Made by a program: the position numbers and the translations under genes. Source: Sphingomonas mali NBRC 15500 (GTDB lineage: Bacteria; Pseudomonadota; Alphaproteobacteria; Sphingomonadales; Sphingomonadaceae). Taken from it: a stretch of DNA of 64,000 bases. Below the pieces are notes generated by a model that saw nothing but the letters and a program-made list of their open reading frames with translations, was not told the origin of the DNA and did no database searches. Below are positions 8,844-16,328 of this stretch, piece after piece. The stretch covers positions 35,239-99,238 of the forward strand of contig NZ_BCYX01000017.1 in assembly GCF_001598415.1 (NCBI RefSeq). Reading direction: 5' to 3'. How positions within the stretch are numbered: the stretch's first letter is position 1; each line of letters begins with the position of its first letter.

Positions 8844-9266
8844 TTACTTCGCGCGATAGGTGACGAACGAGCCCAACGCGCAGCTGCCCGACGGCATGCG
8901 CGATCCCGGCATCACCGTTCGTGCAATATCGCCGCGGCACAACCGCCCGCTCGGCGACTTGGTGACCAGGATGTCGCCGCGTTCGACCGCTTCGCAACCG
9001 CCGCCGGTGTCGTTGACGTACTTGAGCTTCTTGCTGACGCTATAGACCAGGGTCCCACCATAGGCCTTGAGCGACGAGGACTGGTAATTGTCCATACAGT
9101 CCCTGGTCTCGGTCGGCGTCAGCCCGGCGAGTTCCTTACCCAGCGCGGCCTGGGTCGCCGCCTTGGCGTCGGCGGCGCGGGCGGTCTCGGCAGGCGTCAT
9201 CGCGCAGGACGATAGCGCGACTGCCGCGACGGACAGCGACGCGAGCGGAAAGATACGGTTACGCAT
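8844..9266 (-). CDS. Putative lipoprotein, paralogue of neighbour
   Basis: A 140-residue protein with signal sequence and lipobox VALSSC, so Cys21 is the likely lipidated residue. A helical Ala-rich linker (about 25-50) precedes a domain with DCMDNYQSS, LVYSVSKKLKYVNDTGGGCE, DILVTKSPSGRLCRGDIAR and PSGSCALGSFVTYRAK. These align by eye with the protein at 8447-8839, including four Cys positions. Here the domain is membrane-tethered; there it is predicted free in the periplasm. It follows gloB by 42 bp on the same strand. Confidence 0.75.
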   Translation of the reverse strand: MRNRIFPLASLSVAAVALSSCAMTPAETARAADAKAATQAALGKELAGLTPTETRDCMDNYQSSSLKAYGGTLVYSVSKKLKYVNDTGGGCEAVERGDILVTKSPSGRLCRGDIARTVMPGSRMPSGSCALGSFVTYRAK

Positions 9267-9308
9267 AAGCGGCTCCTTCGCATCCCCTCGGCCCGATCCT
9301 ATACCGGT

Positions 9309-10043
9309 TCAGCCGCGGAATACATCCTTAGAGGCTCGCCTTTCGGCAAATTGTTCAATCGATCGTGCGCGCATGAACGGATTGGTGGCGCGTTCCAGCG
9401 CGACCGTCGTCGGCACCGTTGCCTGGCCACGCTCACGCATCGCCTCCACCTCGCGCAATCGGCTGGCGATCACGTCATTGTCGGGCTCGGCAACCTGCGC
9501 ATAACGCGCGTTCGACAGCGTATATTCGTGCGCGCAATAGACCGACGTCTCGGGCGGCAAGTCGGCCAACCGCCGCATATTGGCATACATCTGCGCCGCG
9601 GTGCCCTCGAACAAGCGGCCACATCCCATCGCGAACAACGTGTCGCCGGTAAAAGCCACGGCGTCATCGGCGAAATGATAGGTGATGTGGCCGGCGGTAT
9701 GCGCGGGGGTTTCGAGCACGGTCGCAGCGTGCTTGCCGAGTTGCACGATGTCGCCTTCGATCACCAGCAGGTCGGCAGTGGGGATCTTCGCGGCCTCGGC
9801 GGCGGGGGCGATTACCGGCGCGCCGGTCGCCTGTTTGATCGCGGCATTGCCGCCGGTGTGATCGGGATGCCAATGCGTGTTCCAGATCGCGTCGATCGTC
9901 CAGCCACGGCGGTCGGCCTCTGCCAGTACCGGGTCGGCCTCGGCGGGATCGACCACCATCGTCTCGCCGCTGTCGGGATCGTGCACCAGCCAGATGTAAT
10001 TGTCGCTGAGCGCGGCGATGCGGACGATGTCGAGCTTGCTCAT
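9309..10043 (-). CDS. gloB: Hydroxyacylglutathione hydrolase (glyoxalase II)
   Basis: A 244-residue metallo-beta-lactamase-fold hydrolase that releases D-lactate and glutathione from S-lactoylglutathione. The metal site THWHPDHTGG is at 56-65; further ligands are in TPAHTAGHITYHF and the Asp of FTGDTLFAMGCGR, then CAHEYTLSNARYA. The C-terminal glutathione-binding part follows. Its ATG overlaps the stop of the nitronate monooxygenase gene (ATGA), and gloA lies upstream in the same operon, so the two-step methylglyoxal pathway is encoded together. Confidence 0.95.
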   Translation of the reverse strand: MSKLDIVRIAALSDNYIWLVHDPDSGETMVVDPAEADPVLAEADRRGWTIDAIWNTHWHPDHTGGNAAIKQATGAPVIAPAAEAAKIPTADLLVIEGDIVQLGKHAATVLETPAHTAGHITYHFADDAVAFTGDTLFAMGCGRLFEGTAAQMYANMRRLADLPPETSVYCAHEYTLSNARYAQVAEPDNDVIASRLREVEAMRERGQATVPTTVALERATNPFMRARSIEQFAERRASKDVFRG

Positions 10044-11095
10044 ATCCTGCTTCCTTCCAGCGCCGCGGCGCCTAGCCTTGCGGTCAGCTCTTCGGCGGGC
10101 TCCTCGCCGGCCAGCCGTACGCCTTGCCCCGCCCATAACGGCGAATAGTCGCCACGCCCGTCGGCTTCAGCCTTGGCGCGCAATTGCGCCAGCGCGGCGC
10201 TGGCATAAGGGAAAGGCGGCGCAAACTCGCTTACCGGTCCCAGCGCTTCGATCAGCCGATTGCGCAAGCCGCGCGCGAGCCCGCCGGAAAACAGGTTGGT
10301 GAAGACGCTATCCTCCGGCCCGGCCTCGGCCAGCCGCTGGCGATGCACCGCGCTGGTCGTCGCTTCGGGGGTGCGGAGATAGGCGGTGCCGACCTGCACC
10401 GCCGCCGCGCCCGCCGCTATGGCGCCCCGAGCTGCGCCTTCATCGGCGATCCCACCCGCCGCGATCACCGGCAGGTCCACGTCCTTCAGGATCTGCCGCA
10501 CCAATGCGAGCACGCCGATCGGGCGGTGGCCGATCAGGAAATGGCCGGCATGGCCGCCCGCTTCGAACCCCTGGGCGACAATCGCGTCGACCTTGGCGTC
10601 GGCGAGAAACCGCGCTTCCATCGCATTGGTCGCGTTGCCGAAAATCCTGGCACCGCTCGCCCGGACACGGTCGAGCAGGACGCGCTCCGGCAGGCCGAAA
10701 TGAAAGCTGACGATTTCTGGCCGCACTGCCTCGATCACCTCGGCCATCGCGGCGTCGAACGGCTTGCGCAACACCGGCGGCTGCACCGGCGGGGCGACGC
10801 CCTCCGCCTGGTAAAAGGGGGCGAGCGCCGCGTGCCAGGCGCTCTCGTCCGGCTGCGGCCCGAGTTTGTGGCAGAAGAAATTGAGATTGATCGGCCCCGC
10901 TATCGCTGCCCGGATCGCCGCGACCTCGGCCGCGACCTGGTCGGGCGACAGCACCGCGCAGGCGAGCGAGCCGACCGCGCCGGCCTTGAGTGCGGCGATC
11001 GCCAACGCGCTGCCGGCGAAATTGGCCATCGGCGCCTGGACGAGCGGCAACCGCGCGCCGGTCAGCGCCAGGAAGCGATCGGTTGCCGCACTCAC
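10040..11095 (-). CDS. NAD(P)H-independent nitronate monooxygenase (2-nitropropane dioxygenase family)
   Basis: A 351-residue FMN TIM-barrel enzyme. Motifs include LPLVQAPMANFAGSALA at 17-33, a Gly-rich phosphate-binding region PVIAAGGIADEGAARGAIAAG, and AVQVGTAYLRTPEA. The family oxidises toxic alkyl nitronates such as propionate-3-nitronate. It sits between gloA (4-bp gap) and gloB (4-bp overlap), so it is translationally coupled to the glyoxalase system, suggesting a shared detoxification unit. Some family members are enoyl-ACP reductases (FabK), but length and motifs favour nitronate monooxygenase. Confidence 0.88.
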   Translation of the reverse strand: MSAATDRFLALTGARLPLVQAPMANFAGSALAIAALKAGAVGSLACAVLSPDQVAAEVAAIRAAIAGPINLNFFCHKLGPQPDESAWHAALAPFYQAEGVAPPVQPPVLRKPFDAAMAEVIEAVRPEIVSFHFGLPERVLLDRVRASGARIFGNATNAMEARFLADAKVDAIVAQGFEAGGHAGHFLIGHRPIGVLALVRQILKDVDLPVIAAGGIADEGAARGAIAAGAAAVQVGTAYLRTPEATTSAVHRQRLAEAGPEDSVFTNLFSGGLARGLRNRLIEALGPVSEFAPPFPYASAALAQLRAKAEADGRGDYSPLWAGQGVRLAGEEPAEELTARLGAAALEGSRI

Positions 11096-11099
11096 CGCG

Positions 11100-11543
11100 T
11101 CACCATTCCCCCGTATTCGGCATCGACGCCCAGGGCTCGGCGGGTTCGAGCACGCCGTTCTGGAGCAACTCGATCGAGATGTTGTCGGGGGTGCGGACGA
11201 ACGCCATATGGCCGTCGCGCGGCGGGCGATTGATCGTCACGCCGCCATCCATCAGCCGCTGGCAGGTCTCGTAGATATTGTCGACGCGATAGGCGAGGTG
11301 GCCGAAATTGCGCCCGCCCGAATAGGTTTCGACGCTGCCGTCTTCGGCCGGCCAATTGTAGGTGAGCTCGACCTCGGCGCGCCGGTCGCCGATCCGCGCG
11401 TCGTCCTCGGTCGCCAGGAAGATCAGGGTGAACCGCCCCTTCTCATTGTCGAAGCGGCGCACTTCCTTGAGGCCCAGCAGCTCGAAGAACTTCACCGTCG
11501 CCTCGGGATCGCTGACCCGAATCATGGTGTGGAGATAATTCAT
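11100..11543 (-). CDS. gloA: Lactoylglutathione lyase (glyoxalase I)
   Basis: A 147-residue VOC enzyme converting the methylglyoxal-glutathione hemithioacetal to S-lactoylglutathione. The four metal ligands expected from E. coli GloA (His5, Glu56, His74, Glu122) correspond here to His5, Glu59, His82 and Glu125, in [28 protein letters not shown] and [10 protein letters not shown]. It is the first gene of a minus-strand operon followed by nitronate monooxygenase and gloB. The upstream gap holds a paired palindrome. Confidence 0.94.
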   Translation of the reverse strand: MNYLHTMIRVSDPEATVKFFELLGLKEVRRFDNEKGRFTLIFLATEDDARIGDRRAEVELTYNWPAEDGSVETYSGGRNFGHLAYRVDNIYETCQRLMDGGVTINRPPRDGHMAFVRTPDNISIELLQNGVLEPAEPWASMPNTGEW

Positions 11544-11650
11544 GCGCCTTCTCCCTGCTGGTGGTGCAGGCGGGAGATAGGGGGAGGGGCGCGGCGGCGC
11601 CAGTATCGGTTGACCGATTGAGTCTTATCCGGCGCAACGCAAAACAACGC

Positions 11651-11747
11651 CTCCCCGGCGAAGACCGGGGCCTAGTCGCCACGTAATCTCCACGGCGGGG
11701 CGCCATCTCCCCGTCATCGATCCTGGGCCCCGGCCTTCGCCGGGGAG
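11651..11747. repeat. 97-bp paired palindrome, CTCCCCGGCGAAG family
   Basis: CTCCCCGGCGAAgACCGGGGCC at the left faces GGCCCCGGCCTTCGCCGGGGAG at the right. A second copy of the same length is at 45630-45726, and both contain the internal word cgccatctc. It lies in the gap upstream of gloA. Confidence 0.8.
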
Positions 11748-11766
11748 GGGTTCAAACGGATCGACC

Positions 11767-12564
11767 TTACGGCTTCTTGGCTGGCGCGGGATTCGTCGCA
11801 GGCGGCGTAGCTGGCGCCGCCGCCGCGGGCGTATCGAACTGGGCGAGCGCAGCGCGGGCATTGTCCGCGGTCGCGGTGCCGGGCGCGAGCTTGGCCGCTG
11901 CCTGCCACGCCGTCCTCGCGCTATCGGCATCGCCCGACAAAGCGGCGATATTGCCAGCCTCGAGCTGGACCGAGGCATCGTCCGACGAGAGTTTCAGCGC
12001 CTCGGCGATATCGGTCTGGGCGCGCGGCAGGTCGTTCATCCGCCGCGCCAGCGTCGCCGACAACAGCCAGGCGAGCGGATCCTTGGGCGTCGCTTCCTGC
12101 GCGGCATCGATGTCGCCGCGCGCCGAGGCGAGGCGGCCGGCCGCGACCTGGGCGCGGGCGCGGTCGAGCAAAGCCTCGCCGCGGCCGAAATTGTCGAGCG
12201 TGCCGGCAGTGATCGCCGTCGTCAACGCAGTCTGCGCCTTGACCGCGTCGCCGGCCGCCAGCCAGGCGTTGCCGGCCTGCGCCCAATAGCGTGCCGCCAG
12301 CGGATCGCGGGCGGCATCGGCATCGCGCGCCGCGCTCTCGAACGCGGTCGCCGCATCGCTCCAGCGCGATTCCTGGGCATAAGCCATGCCCTGACATTGG
12401 TGCGCTTTGGCGCCGCCGCCGGCGATGCGGAAACGATCGGCCTCCGCCTCGGCGGCCTTGGGATCGCTCGTCGCCAGCGAGATGCAGGCAGCATAACGTT
12501 GCTCGTTTGGCGACAAAGGCGACGGGGTCGCCCCGACCTGGAGCATCAGCGGAAGCAGGATCAT
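11767..12564 (-). CDS. Tetratricopeptide-repeat protein
   Basis: A 265-residue protein with a short hydrophobic N-terminus (MILLPLMLQVGA) that may be a signal sequence. The body is Ala-rich and helical, with TPR-like pairs such as WSDAATAFESAARDADAA, RGEALLDRARAQVAAGRL and DPLAWLLSATLARRMNDL between about 70 and 230; the C-terminus is Pro/Ala-rich (APATPPATNPAPAKKP). TPR proteins serve as protein-binding scaffolds; the partner is unknown. Its ATG overlaps the stop of the upstream hydrolase gene (ATGA). Confidence 0.8.
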   Translation of the reverse strand: MILLPLMLQVGATPSPLSPNEQRYAACISLATSDPKAAEAEADRFRIAGGGAKAHQCQGMAYAQESRWSDAATAFESAARDADAARDPLAARYWAQAGNAWLAAGDAVKAQTALTTAITAGTLDNFGRGEALLDRARAQVAAGRLASARGDIDAAQEATPKDPLAWLLSATLARRMNDLPRAQTDIAEALKLSSDDASVQLEAGNIAALSGDADSARTAWQAAAKLAPGTATADNARAALAQFDTPAAAAPATPPATNPAPAKKP

Positions 12565-13283
12565 GATCGCGTCGACAGTCCTTCGATCGTCCGGATCAGC
12601 AGCGCGATGTCCTGATCGCGCGACAGCCGGTGGTCGCCGTCCTTGATCAACGTCACCTGCACGTCGGCTGAACGGAGGATCCGCGCCAGATGGAGCGAGC
12701 GTTCGTGCGGCACGTCGCGATCGCCTTGGCCGTGGAGGATGCGTACCGGGCAATCCACCGCCAGCATCGATGCTGTCAGCCGCGACGCCTCGCCCGATTG
12801 CCAGAAGCGGCTGGTATAGACGGTCGGCTGGTCCGAATATGGCGACGGTCGCTCGAGCTGGCCGTCCTGGAGCAACTTCATCTTCTCGTCCATCGAGAAG
12901 CCCCAGTCGGTGAAGTCGGGCGCCGGCGCGATGCCGACCAATGCCGCGACCAGCTCGGGATGGTCGCGCGCGATCATCAGCATGAGCCAGCCGCCCATCG
13001 ACGATCCGACTAGGATCGCGGGCTCGGCCAGCATGTCGAGCATCGCCAGCACGTCATCGCGCCAGCCGGTCAGCGTTTGATCCGCGAACTCACCCTCGCT
13101 CGCGCCGCAGCCGCCATAATCGAAGCGCAGATAGGTGCGGCCAACCGCCTTGGCCCATTCTTCCAGCGCGACCGCCTTCGACCCGCTCATGTCGCTGGCA
13201 TAACCGGGCAGGAAGACCACCGGCGGTCCCTTGCCGACGGTCAGATGGTAAGCGAGCGCGGGGCGGATGGCGGTATCTGTCAT
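12561..13283 (-). CDS. Alpha/beta hydrolase (ABHD10-like)
   Basis: A 240-residue cytoplasmic alpha/beta hydrolase. PVVFLPGYASDMSGSKA is the early oxyanion region, the nucleophile elbow is GSSMGGWLML with Ser at about 93, the acid is in ILHGQGDRDVPHERS, and the His in KDGDHRLSRDQD. The form resembles the ABHD10-like acyl-protein thioesterases, but substrate is not predictable. The start at 13283 excludes an upstream in-frame stretch made only of palindromic repeat. The stop overlaps the TPR gene. Confidence 0.85.
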   Translation of the reverse strand: MTDTAIRPALAYHLTVGKGPPVVFLPGYASDMSGSKAVALEEWAKAVGRTYLRFDYGGCGASEGEFADQTLTGWRDDVLAMLDMLAEPAILVGSSMGGWLMLMIARDHPELVAALVGIAPAPDFTDWGFSMDEKMKLLQDGQLERPSPYSDQPTVYTSRFWQSGEASRLTASMLAVDCPVRILHGQGDRDVPHERSLHLARILRSADVQVTLIKDGDHRLSRDQDIALLIRTIEGLSTRS

Positions 13284-13313
13284 GGGGAGGCTGTAGGGGG
13301 AGGGCGGGCAAAC

Positions 13314-13347
13314 AAAAAGCCCCTCCCGTTTACGGGAGGGGCCGTTT
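13314..13347 (-). terminator. Rho-independent terminator of the 13454-14371 hydrolase gene
   Basis: On the minus strand the order is GGCCCCTCCCG, a short loop, CGGGAGGGGC, then TTTTT. The stem is strong, the T-run is on the correct side, and it follows the hydrolase stop at 13454 after about 107 bp. AAAA precedes it on the other side, so it could work both ways. Confidence 0.7.
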
Positions 13348-13351
13348 TGCT

Positions 13352-13444
13352 CCCCTCCCGCTCGCGGGAGGGGCTGGGGGAGGGCGTGTCGTGTTGAAGC
13401 GATGAACAGGCCCTCCCCTAACCCCTCCCGCAAGGCGGGAGGGG
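13352..13444. repeat. GC-rich paired palindrome (REP/BIME-like)
   Basis: CCCCTCCCG..CGGGAGGGG at 13352-13373 with tail ctgggggagggc faces gccctccccta plus CCCCTCCCGCAAGGCGGGAGGGG at about 13410-13444. This is the same family as at 50932-51086. Confidence 0.75.
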
Positions 13445-13453
13445 AACACCGAG

Positions 13454-14371
13454 TCACCCGGCAAACGCCATCAGCGTCTTCTGGAACACCGCCGGCTGGT
13501 CGAGCATGATGAAATGCGCGCTGTCGGGCACCTCGACCAACGTCGCGTGCAGCGCATCCTTATAGGCGGCGGTGTAGAGCGGTTCGGCCACTGCTTTCGG
13601 CAATGTCACGGAGGTCGGATAGAGCATCGTGATCGGCGTCGCGATCTTGCCCATGTCGCCGCGCAGATCGGTGATCATGTCCTCGTACATCGCCTGAGCG
13701 GAGACGCGCACGTCCGTCTTGCTCATCCAGCCCGCGATCTTGGCCTGGGCATCGGGCCGCCGCGCGAACCGCGTCGCCAGCGCCTGGTTCGCTGCGGGAT
13801 CGAGCTTGCCATAGCTCGCCGCAAACTCGTCGCGCATCACTACCGCCTTCGGCTTGACCGTATCGACCGTCGCGCCGGGGCCGAACAACACACCGTACCA
13901 GGGCAAGGAGTCGACGATCATCAGCTTGCCGACATCGCCGGGCTGCGCCTTGGCCAGCATCAGCCCGACCAGCCCGCCCATCGAATGACCGACTACCGCG
14001 GCACCCTGCAGCTTGTGCTTCGCCATATAGCCATGGAGATCGCCGACGATCCCGTCGAGCATGCCCGGCTTCAGATTGGCACCGGCATCGTCGCCGGCAA
14101 AGCCGTTGACCTGGACCAGGATGACCCGGTGATTCTTCGCCAGTTCGGGCACAACCCCGTCCCACACCGCGCGCGGCGAGGACAGACCGGGGATCAGGAT
14201 GACTGGCGATCCCTTGCCGGTCTCGGTCACCGAAATGTGGTCCATGCGGACTTCGCCAGTAGCGGGGGCCGGGCTTGCGGCCGCAGCCGGGGCGCAATGG
14301 CCGATATTGGGCTGGAGGATGGCGAGCGGCGCGAGCACGGCGACGGCGAAGCGGAGAGTGAAGTGGTTCAT
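13454..14371 (-). CDS. Secreted alpha/beta hydrolase
   Basis: A 305-residue precursor with a signal peptide ending near residue 26 (IGHCA). The hydrolase core shows VILIPGLSSPRAVWDGVVPEL (oxyanion HG-like region), the nucleophile elbow VVGHSMGGLVGLMLA with Ser at about 130, and a C-terminal VPDSAHFIMLDQP with the catalytic His. It is predicted periplasmic. The same-strand XRE regulator ends 3 bp upstream of its ATG, so regulator, membrane protein and hydrolase probably form one transcript. Substrate unknown. Confidence 0.85.
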   Translation of the reverse strand: MNHFTLRFAVAVLAPLAILQPNIGHCAPAAAASPAPATGEVRMDHISVTETGKGSPVILIPGLSSPRAVWDGVVPELAKNHRVILVQVNGFAGDDAGANLKPGMLDGIVGDLHGYMAKHKLQGAAVVGHSMGGLVGLMLAKAQPGDVGKLMIVDSLPWYGVLFGPGATVDTVKPKAVVMRDEFAASYGKLDPAANQALATRFARRPDAQAKIAGWMSKTDVRVSAQAMYEDMITDLRGDMGKIATPITMLYPTSVTLPKAVAEPLYTAAYKDALHATLVEVPDSAHFIMLDQPAVFQKTLMAFAG

Positions 14372-14374
14372 GAT

Positions 14375-14578
14375 TCAGGCTTCCTTGCTGGGAGAAACGA
14401 AAATGTCTTCGATGGCGAGCTCGAACAGCTCGGCGATCTTGAAGGCGAGGGGGAGTGAAGGGTCGTAGCGGCCGGTCTCGATCGCGTTGACGCTTTGCCG
14501 GCTGACCTCGAGCTTGTCGGCGAGGTCGCCCTGGCTCCAGTTACGCTCGGCGCGCAGCACCTTGAGGCGGTTGTTCAT
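14375..14578 (-). CDS. Small XRE-family HTH regulator
   Basis: A 67-residue protein that is little more than one Cro/C1-type helix-turn-helix: NNRLKVLRAERNWSQGDLADKLEVSRQSVNAIETGRYDPS, with the recognition helix around SRQSVNAIE. The start has a coupled ATGA overlap with the upstream membrane-protein gene. Such pairs are frequent, the regulator usually controlling its own promoter. The GTAAAG/CTTTAC array at 14980-15050 is a good candidate operator. Confidence 0.88.
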   Translation of the reverse strand: MNNRLKVLRAERNWSQGDLADKLEVSRQSVNAIETGRYDPSLPLAFKIAELFELAIEDIFVSPSKEA

Positions 14579-14979
14579 CGCCCCCTCCCGATCGTCAGCC
14601 GGTTGGCGAAATTGCCGAGGCCAAGCCCGCCGAACCACAGGACGGAGACCCAATAGACCTCGACATGGCTGACCAGTTCGAAGCTTTCGAGAAAGCCCCA
14701 GACGGTCGCGATGCTGAGCGAGAAGCCCGACGCCCAGAGCGTCTGGCGGACCATCAGCATCCGGACATATTCGTCCTGTTCCTCGACCAGATAGAGGCCG
14801 ATCGCGGCGAAGATACCGATGATCGGCAGCGCCGGCAGGATCGCCACGATCCAGGCGAAGACGCCACTCACCAGGTGATGTTTGAACCCATAGACCGCGC
14901 CGATCAGGAACGCGGAATAGATCAGGCTGAGGATGATGACCCGTTTGTTGTAGCGCCGGGTGGCGGGACTCATAATCAT
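14575..14979 (-). CDS. Small inner-membrane protein paired with XRE regulator
   Basis: A 134-residue protein with about four hydrophobic segments (VIILSLIYSAFLIGAVYGF, FAWIVAILPALPIIGIFAAI, ASGFSLSIATVWGFL, VYWVSVLWFGGLGLGN) and a charged cytoplasmic segment EEQDEYVRMLMVRQ. I recognise no named family beyond proteins commonly found next to XRE regulators. It is the first gene of the unit and its stop overlaps the regulator start. A second ATG at 14973 is possible. It directly abuts the operator-like repeats. Confidence 0.8.
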   Translation of the reverse strand: MIMSPATRRYNKRVIILSLIYSAFLIGAVYGFKHHLVSGVFAWIVAILPALPIIGIFAAIGLYLVEEQDEYVRMLMVRQTLWASGFSLSIATVWGFLESFELVSHVEVYWVSVLWFGGLGLGNFANRLTIGRGR

Positions 14980-15050
14980 GTAAAGCCTCCTTTCGAATCA
15001 GTAAAGTCAGCTTTACAGTAAAGCGTGCTTGTTAGTCAAGGGAGCTTTAC
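14980..15050. promoter_or_regulatory. Operator array, GTAAAG/CTTTAC repeats
   Basis: Five copies of a 6-bp word lie within 71 bp: GTAAAGC at 14980, the palindrome GTAAAG-tcag-CTTTAC at 15001-15016, GTAAAGC at 15018, and GCTTTAC at 15044-15050. They sit directly upstream of the membrane-protein/XRE operon and stand out as AT-rich. The simplest reading is an autoregulatory operator for the XRE protein. Confidence 0.6.
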
Positions 15051-15165
15051 ATGGCGGGCAGCCGCGACCGCTGGTGGCGGCGTCCCACTTGGCGGCGGCA
15101 TGACGGTGGAGTGGCTATATCCAAAGTGATATGAAGCCGAGGGGACCGTCTTGGGGGAGATTGGC

Positions 15166-15375
15166 GTGGAGTCGGTATTGCTGTTCGCATTGGCGATCGG
15201 GGCCGTCGCGGGGGCGGCGATCTTTGTTATGCGCGCCATCCAGGAACCGCAGCGCCGCAAGCGCGGCCGTGAACGTGCCGCGCGTCATGCCGCCAATGTG
15301 CGGCTGTGGAACAAATTGTTCGCACGTCGCGACCAGCGCTTGCTGATCGACCAACGCGACGCCCGTAACGGATAA
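15166..15375 (+). CDS. Small single-pass membrane protein
   Basis: A 69-residue protein with one N-terminal membrane helix (ESVLLFALAIGAVAGAAIFVM) and a strongly basic tail (QEPQRRKRGRERAARHAANVRLWNKLF), so the C-terminus should face the cytoplasm. I place the start at GTG 15166 because GGGGGAGA lies 5 nt upstream; a TTG at 15151 is the alternative. No family recognised and no neighbour points to a role. Confidence 0.6.
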   Translation: MESVLLFALAIGAVAGAAIFVMRAIQEPQRRKRGRERAARHAANVRLWNKLFARRDQRLLIDQRDARNG

Positions 15376-15603
15376 AAAAGAGACGCGTGGGTCAGAACGG
15401 TTAGGGCGCACTGCAAACGACGAGACTGGAATAGACAGCTGCCGCCAACACCCTGAAAATACTTATGCAATTACGATGGCATGCGAGTATTGGTTCACTT
15501 TGGTTCAATCGCCTGGATTGACGGCGATCGAGAATAAGGGCTCTCTCTTCCAACGGACTGACGCGGGGGCGTTTGATTCGCTAAGTTTTTCAGGGGGGAA
15601 GCC
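15376..15603. other. Intergenic region, 228 bp
   Basis: A moderately AT-rich gap before a secreted-protein gene. The only clear signal is a strong ribosome site (AGGGGGGAA) just before the ATG at 15604. I see no RNA gene, palindrome or ORF with support. Confidence 0.5.
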
Positions 15604-16275
15604 ATGAATATTGTTTCTGTGAGCGCTGTTGCGTGCGCGCTGGTCTTTGCCGCGCCTGCAGGGGCGCAAACCACCGCTACGCCAACCGCTCCAATTGCCG
15701 CGCCCGCGAACACTGGGGCGGTCTTGAGGACCGGGACGCCCGTCCCGCTCAAGATGTCGGAAACGATAACGACCAAAGGCAAGGAGTTGCGCGTCGGATA
15801 TCGGGTTCATCTCGAGGTCTCGGAGGACGTCAAGGTCAATGGGGTGACCGTTATTCCAGCGGGAAGCCCGGCGGTCGGCGAAGTTACCGATGTCCGCAAC
15901 AAAGGGATGTGGGGGAAGTCGGGACGTATTAATGCACAGCTTCTCTATGCCACGGTCAATGGCCGCCAGATCCGCTTGAGCGGGCAGTTTGACGATAAGG
16001 GCGTGACCGGCACGGCAGGCGTCGTTGCCGCCATCGCGTTCGTTCCCATCGCCGGCTTCTTTACCACCGGCACGAGCGCGACCATTCCGCTGGGTGGCGC
16101 AGTCAAAGGCTTTGTCGATGAGGATGTGCCCTTGGCGATGGTAGCCGCTACCGGGCCGGCGCCGCTTAACGTCGCAGCGCCCGCAGCCCAGTCCGTAACG
16201 CCTGCTGCCCAGGCCGCGACTACTGCCGTGGTTGCGCCCGCCGCGACTGCAAAGCCGGCTACTGCGACCAAGTAA
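15604..16275 (+). CDS. Secreted protein of unknown function
   Basis: A 223-residue precursor with a signal peptide (about 1-21, ending AGAQ). After a Thr/Ala/Pro linker there is a beta-rich central region (LKMSETITTKGKELRVGYRV, VTVIPAGSPAVGEV, GKSGRINAQLLYATVNGRQI), then a hydrophobic Gly-rich stretch VVAAIAFVPIAGFF and a low-complexity Ala/Pro/Thr tail. I recognise no named domain. It starts behind a strong Shine-Dalgarno and converges on the Mur ligase gene. Confidence 0.75.
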   Translation: MNIVSVSAVACALVFAAPAGAQTTATPTAPIAAPANTGAVLRTGTPVPLKMSETITTKGKELRVGYRVHLEVSEDVKVNGVTVIPAGSPAVGEVTDVRNKGMWGKSGRINAQLLYATVNGRQIRLSGQFDDKGVTGTAGVVAAIAFVPIAGFFTTGTSATIPLGGAVKGFVDEDVPLAMVAATGPAPLNVAAPAAQSVTPAAQAATTAVVAPAATAKPATATK

Positions 16276-16328
16276 GCGATCGTTAGCGATCAAGATCGGG
16301 TCGCGCGGCGGACGTCGTGCGGCCCGTT

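Noticed and set aside
15051..15134. A 27-codon ORF starting right after the last GCTTTAC site
   Set aside because: Arg/Trp-rich with no ribosome site of its own; kept only as a remark in the operator finding.
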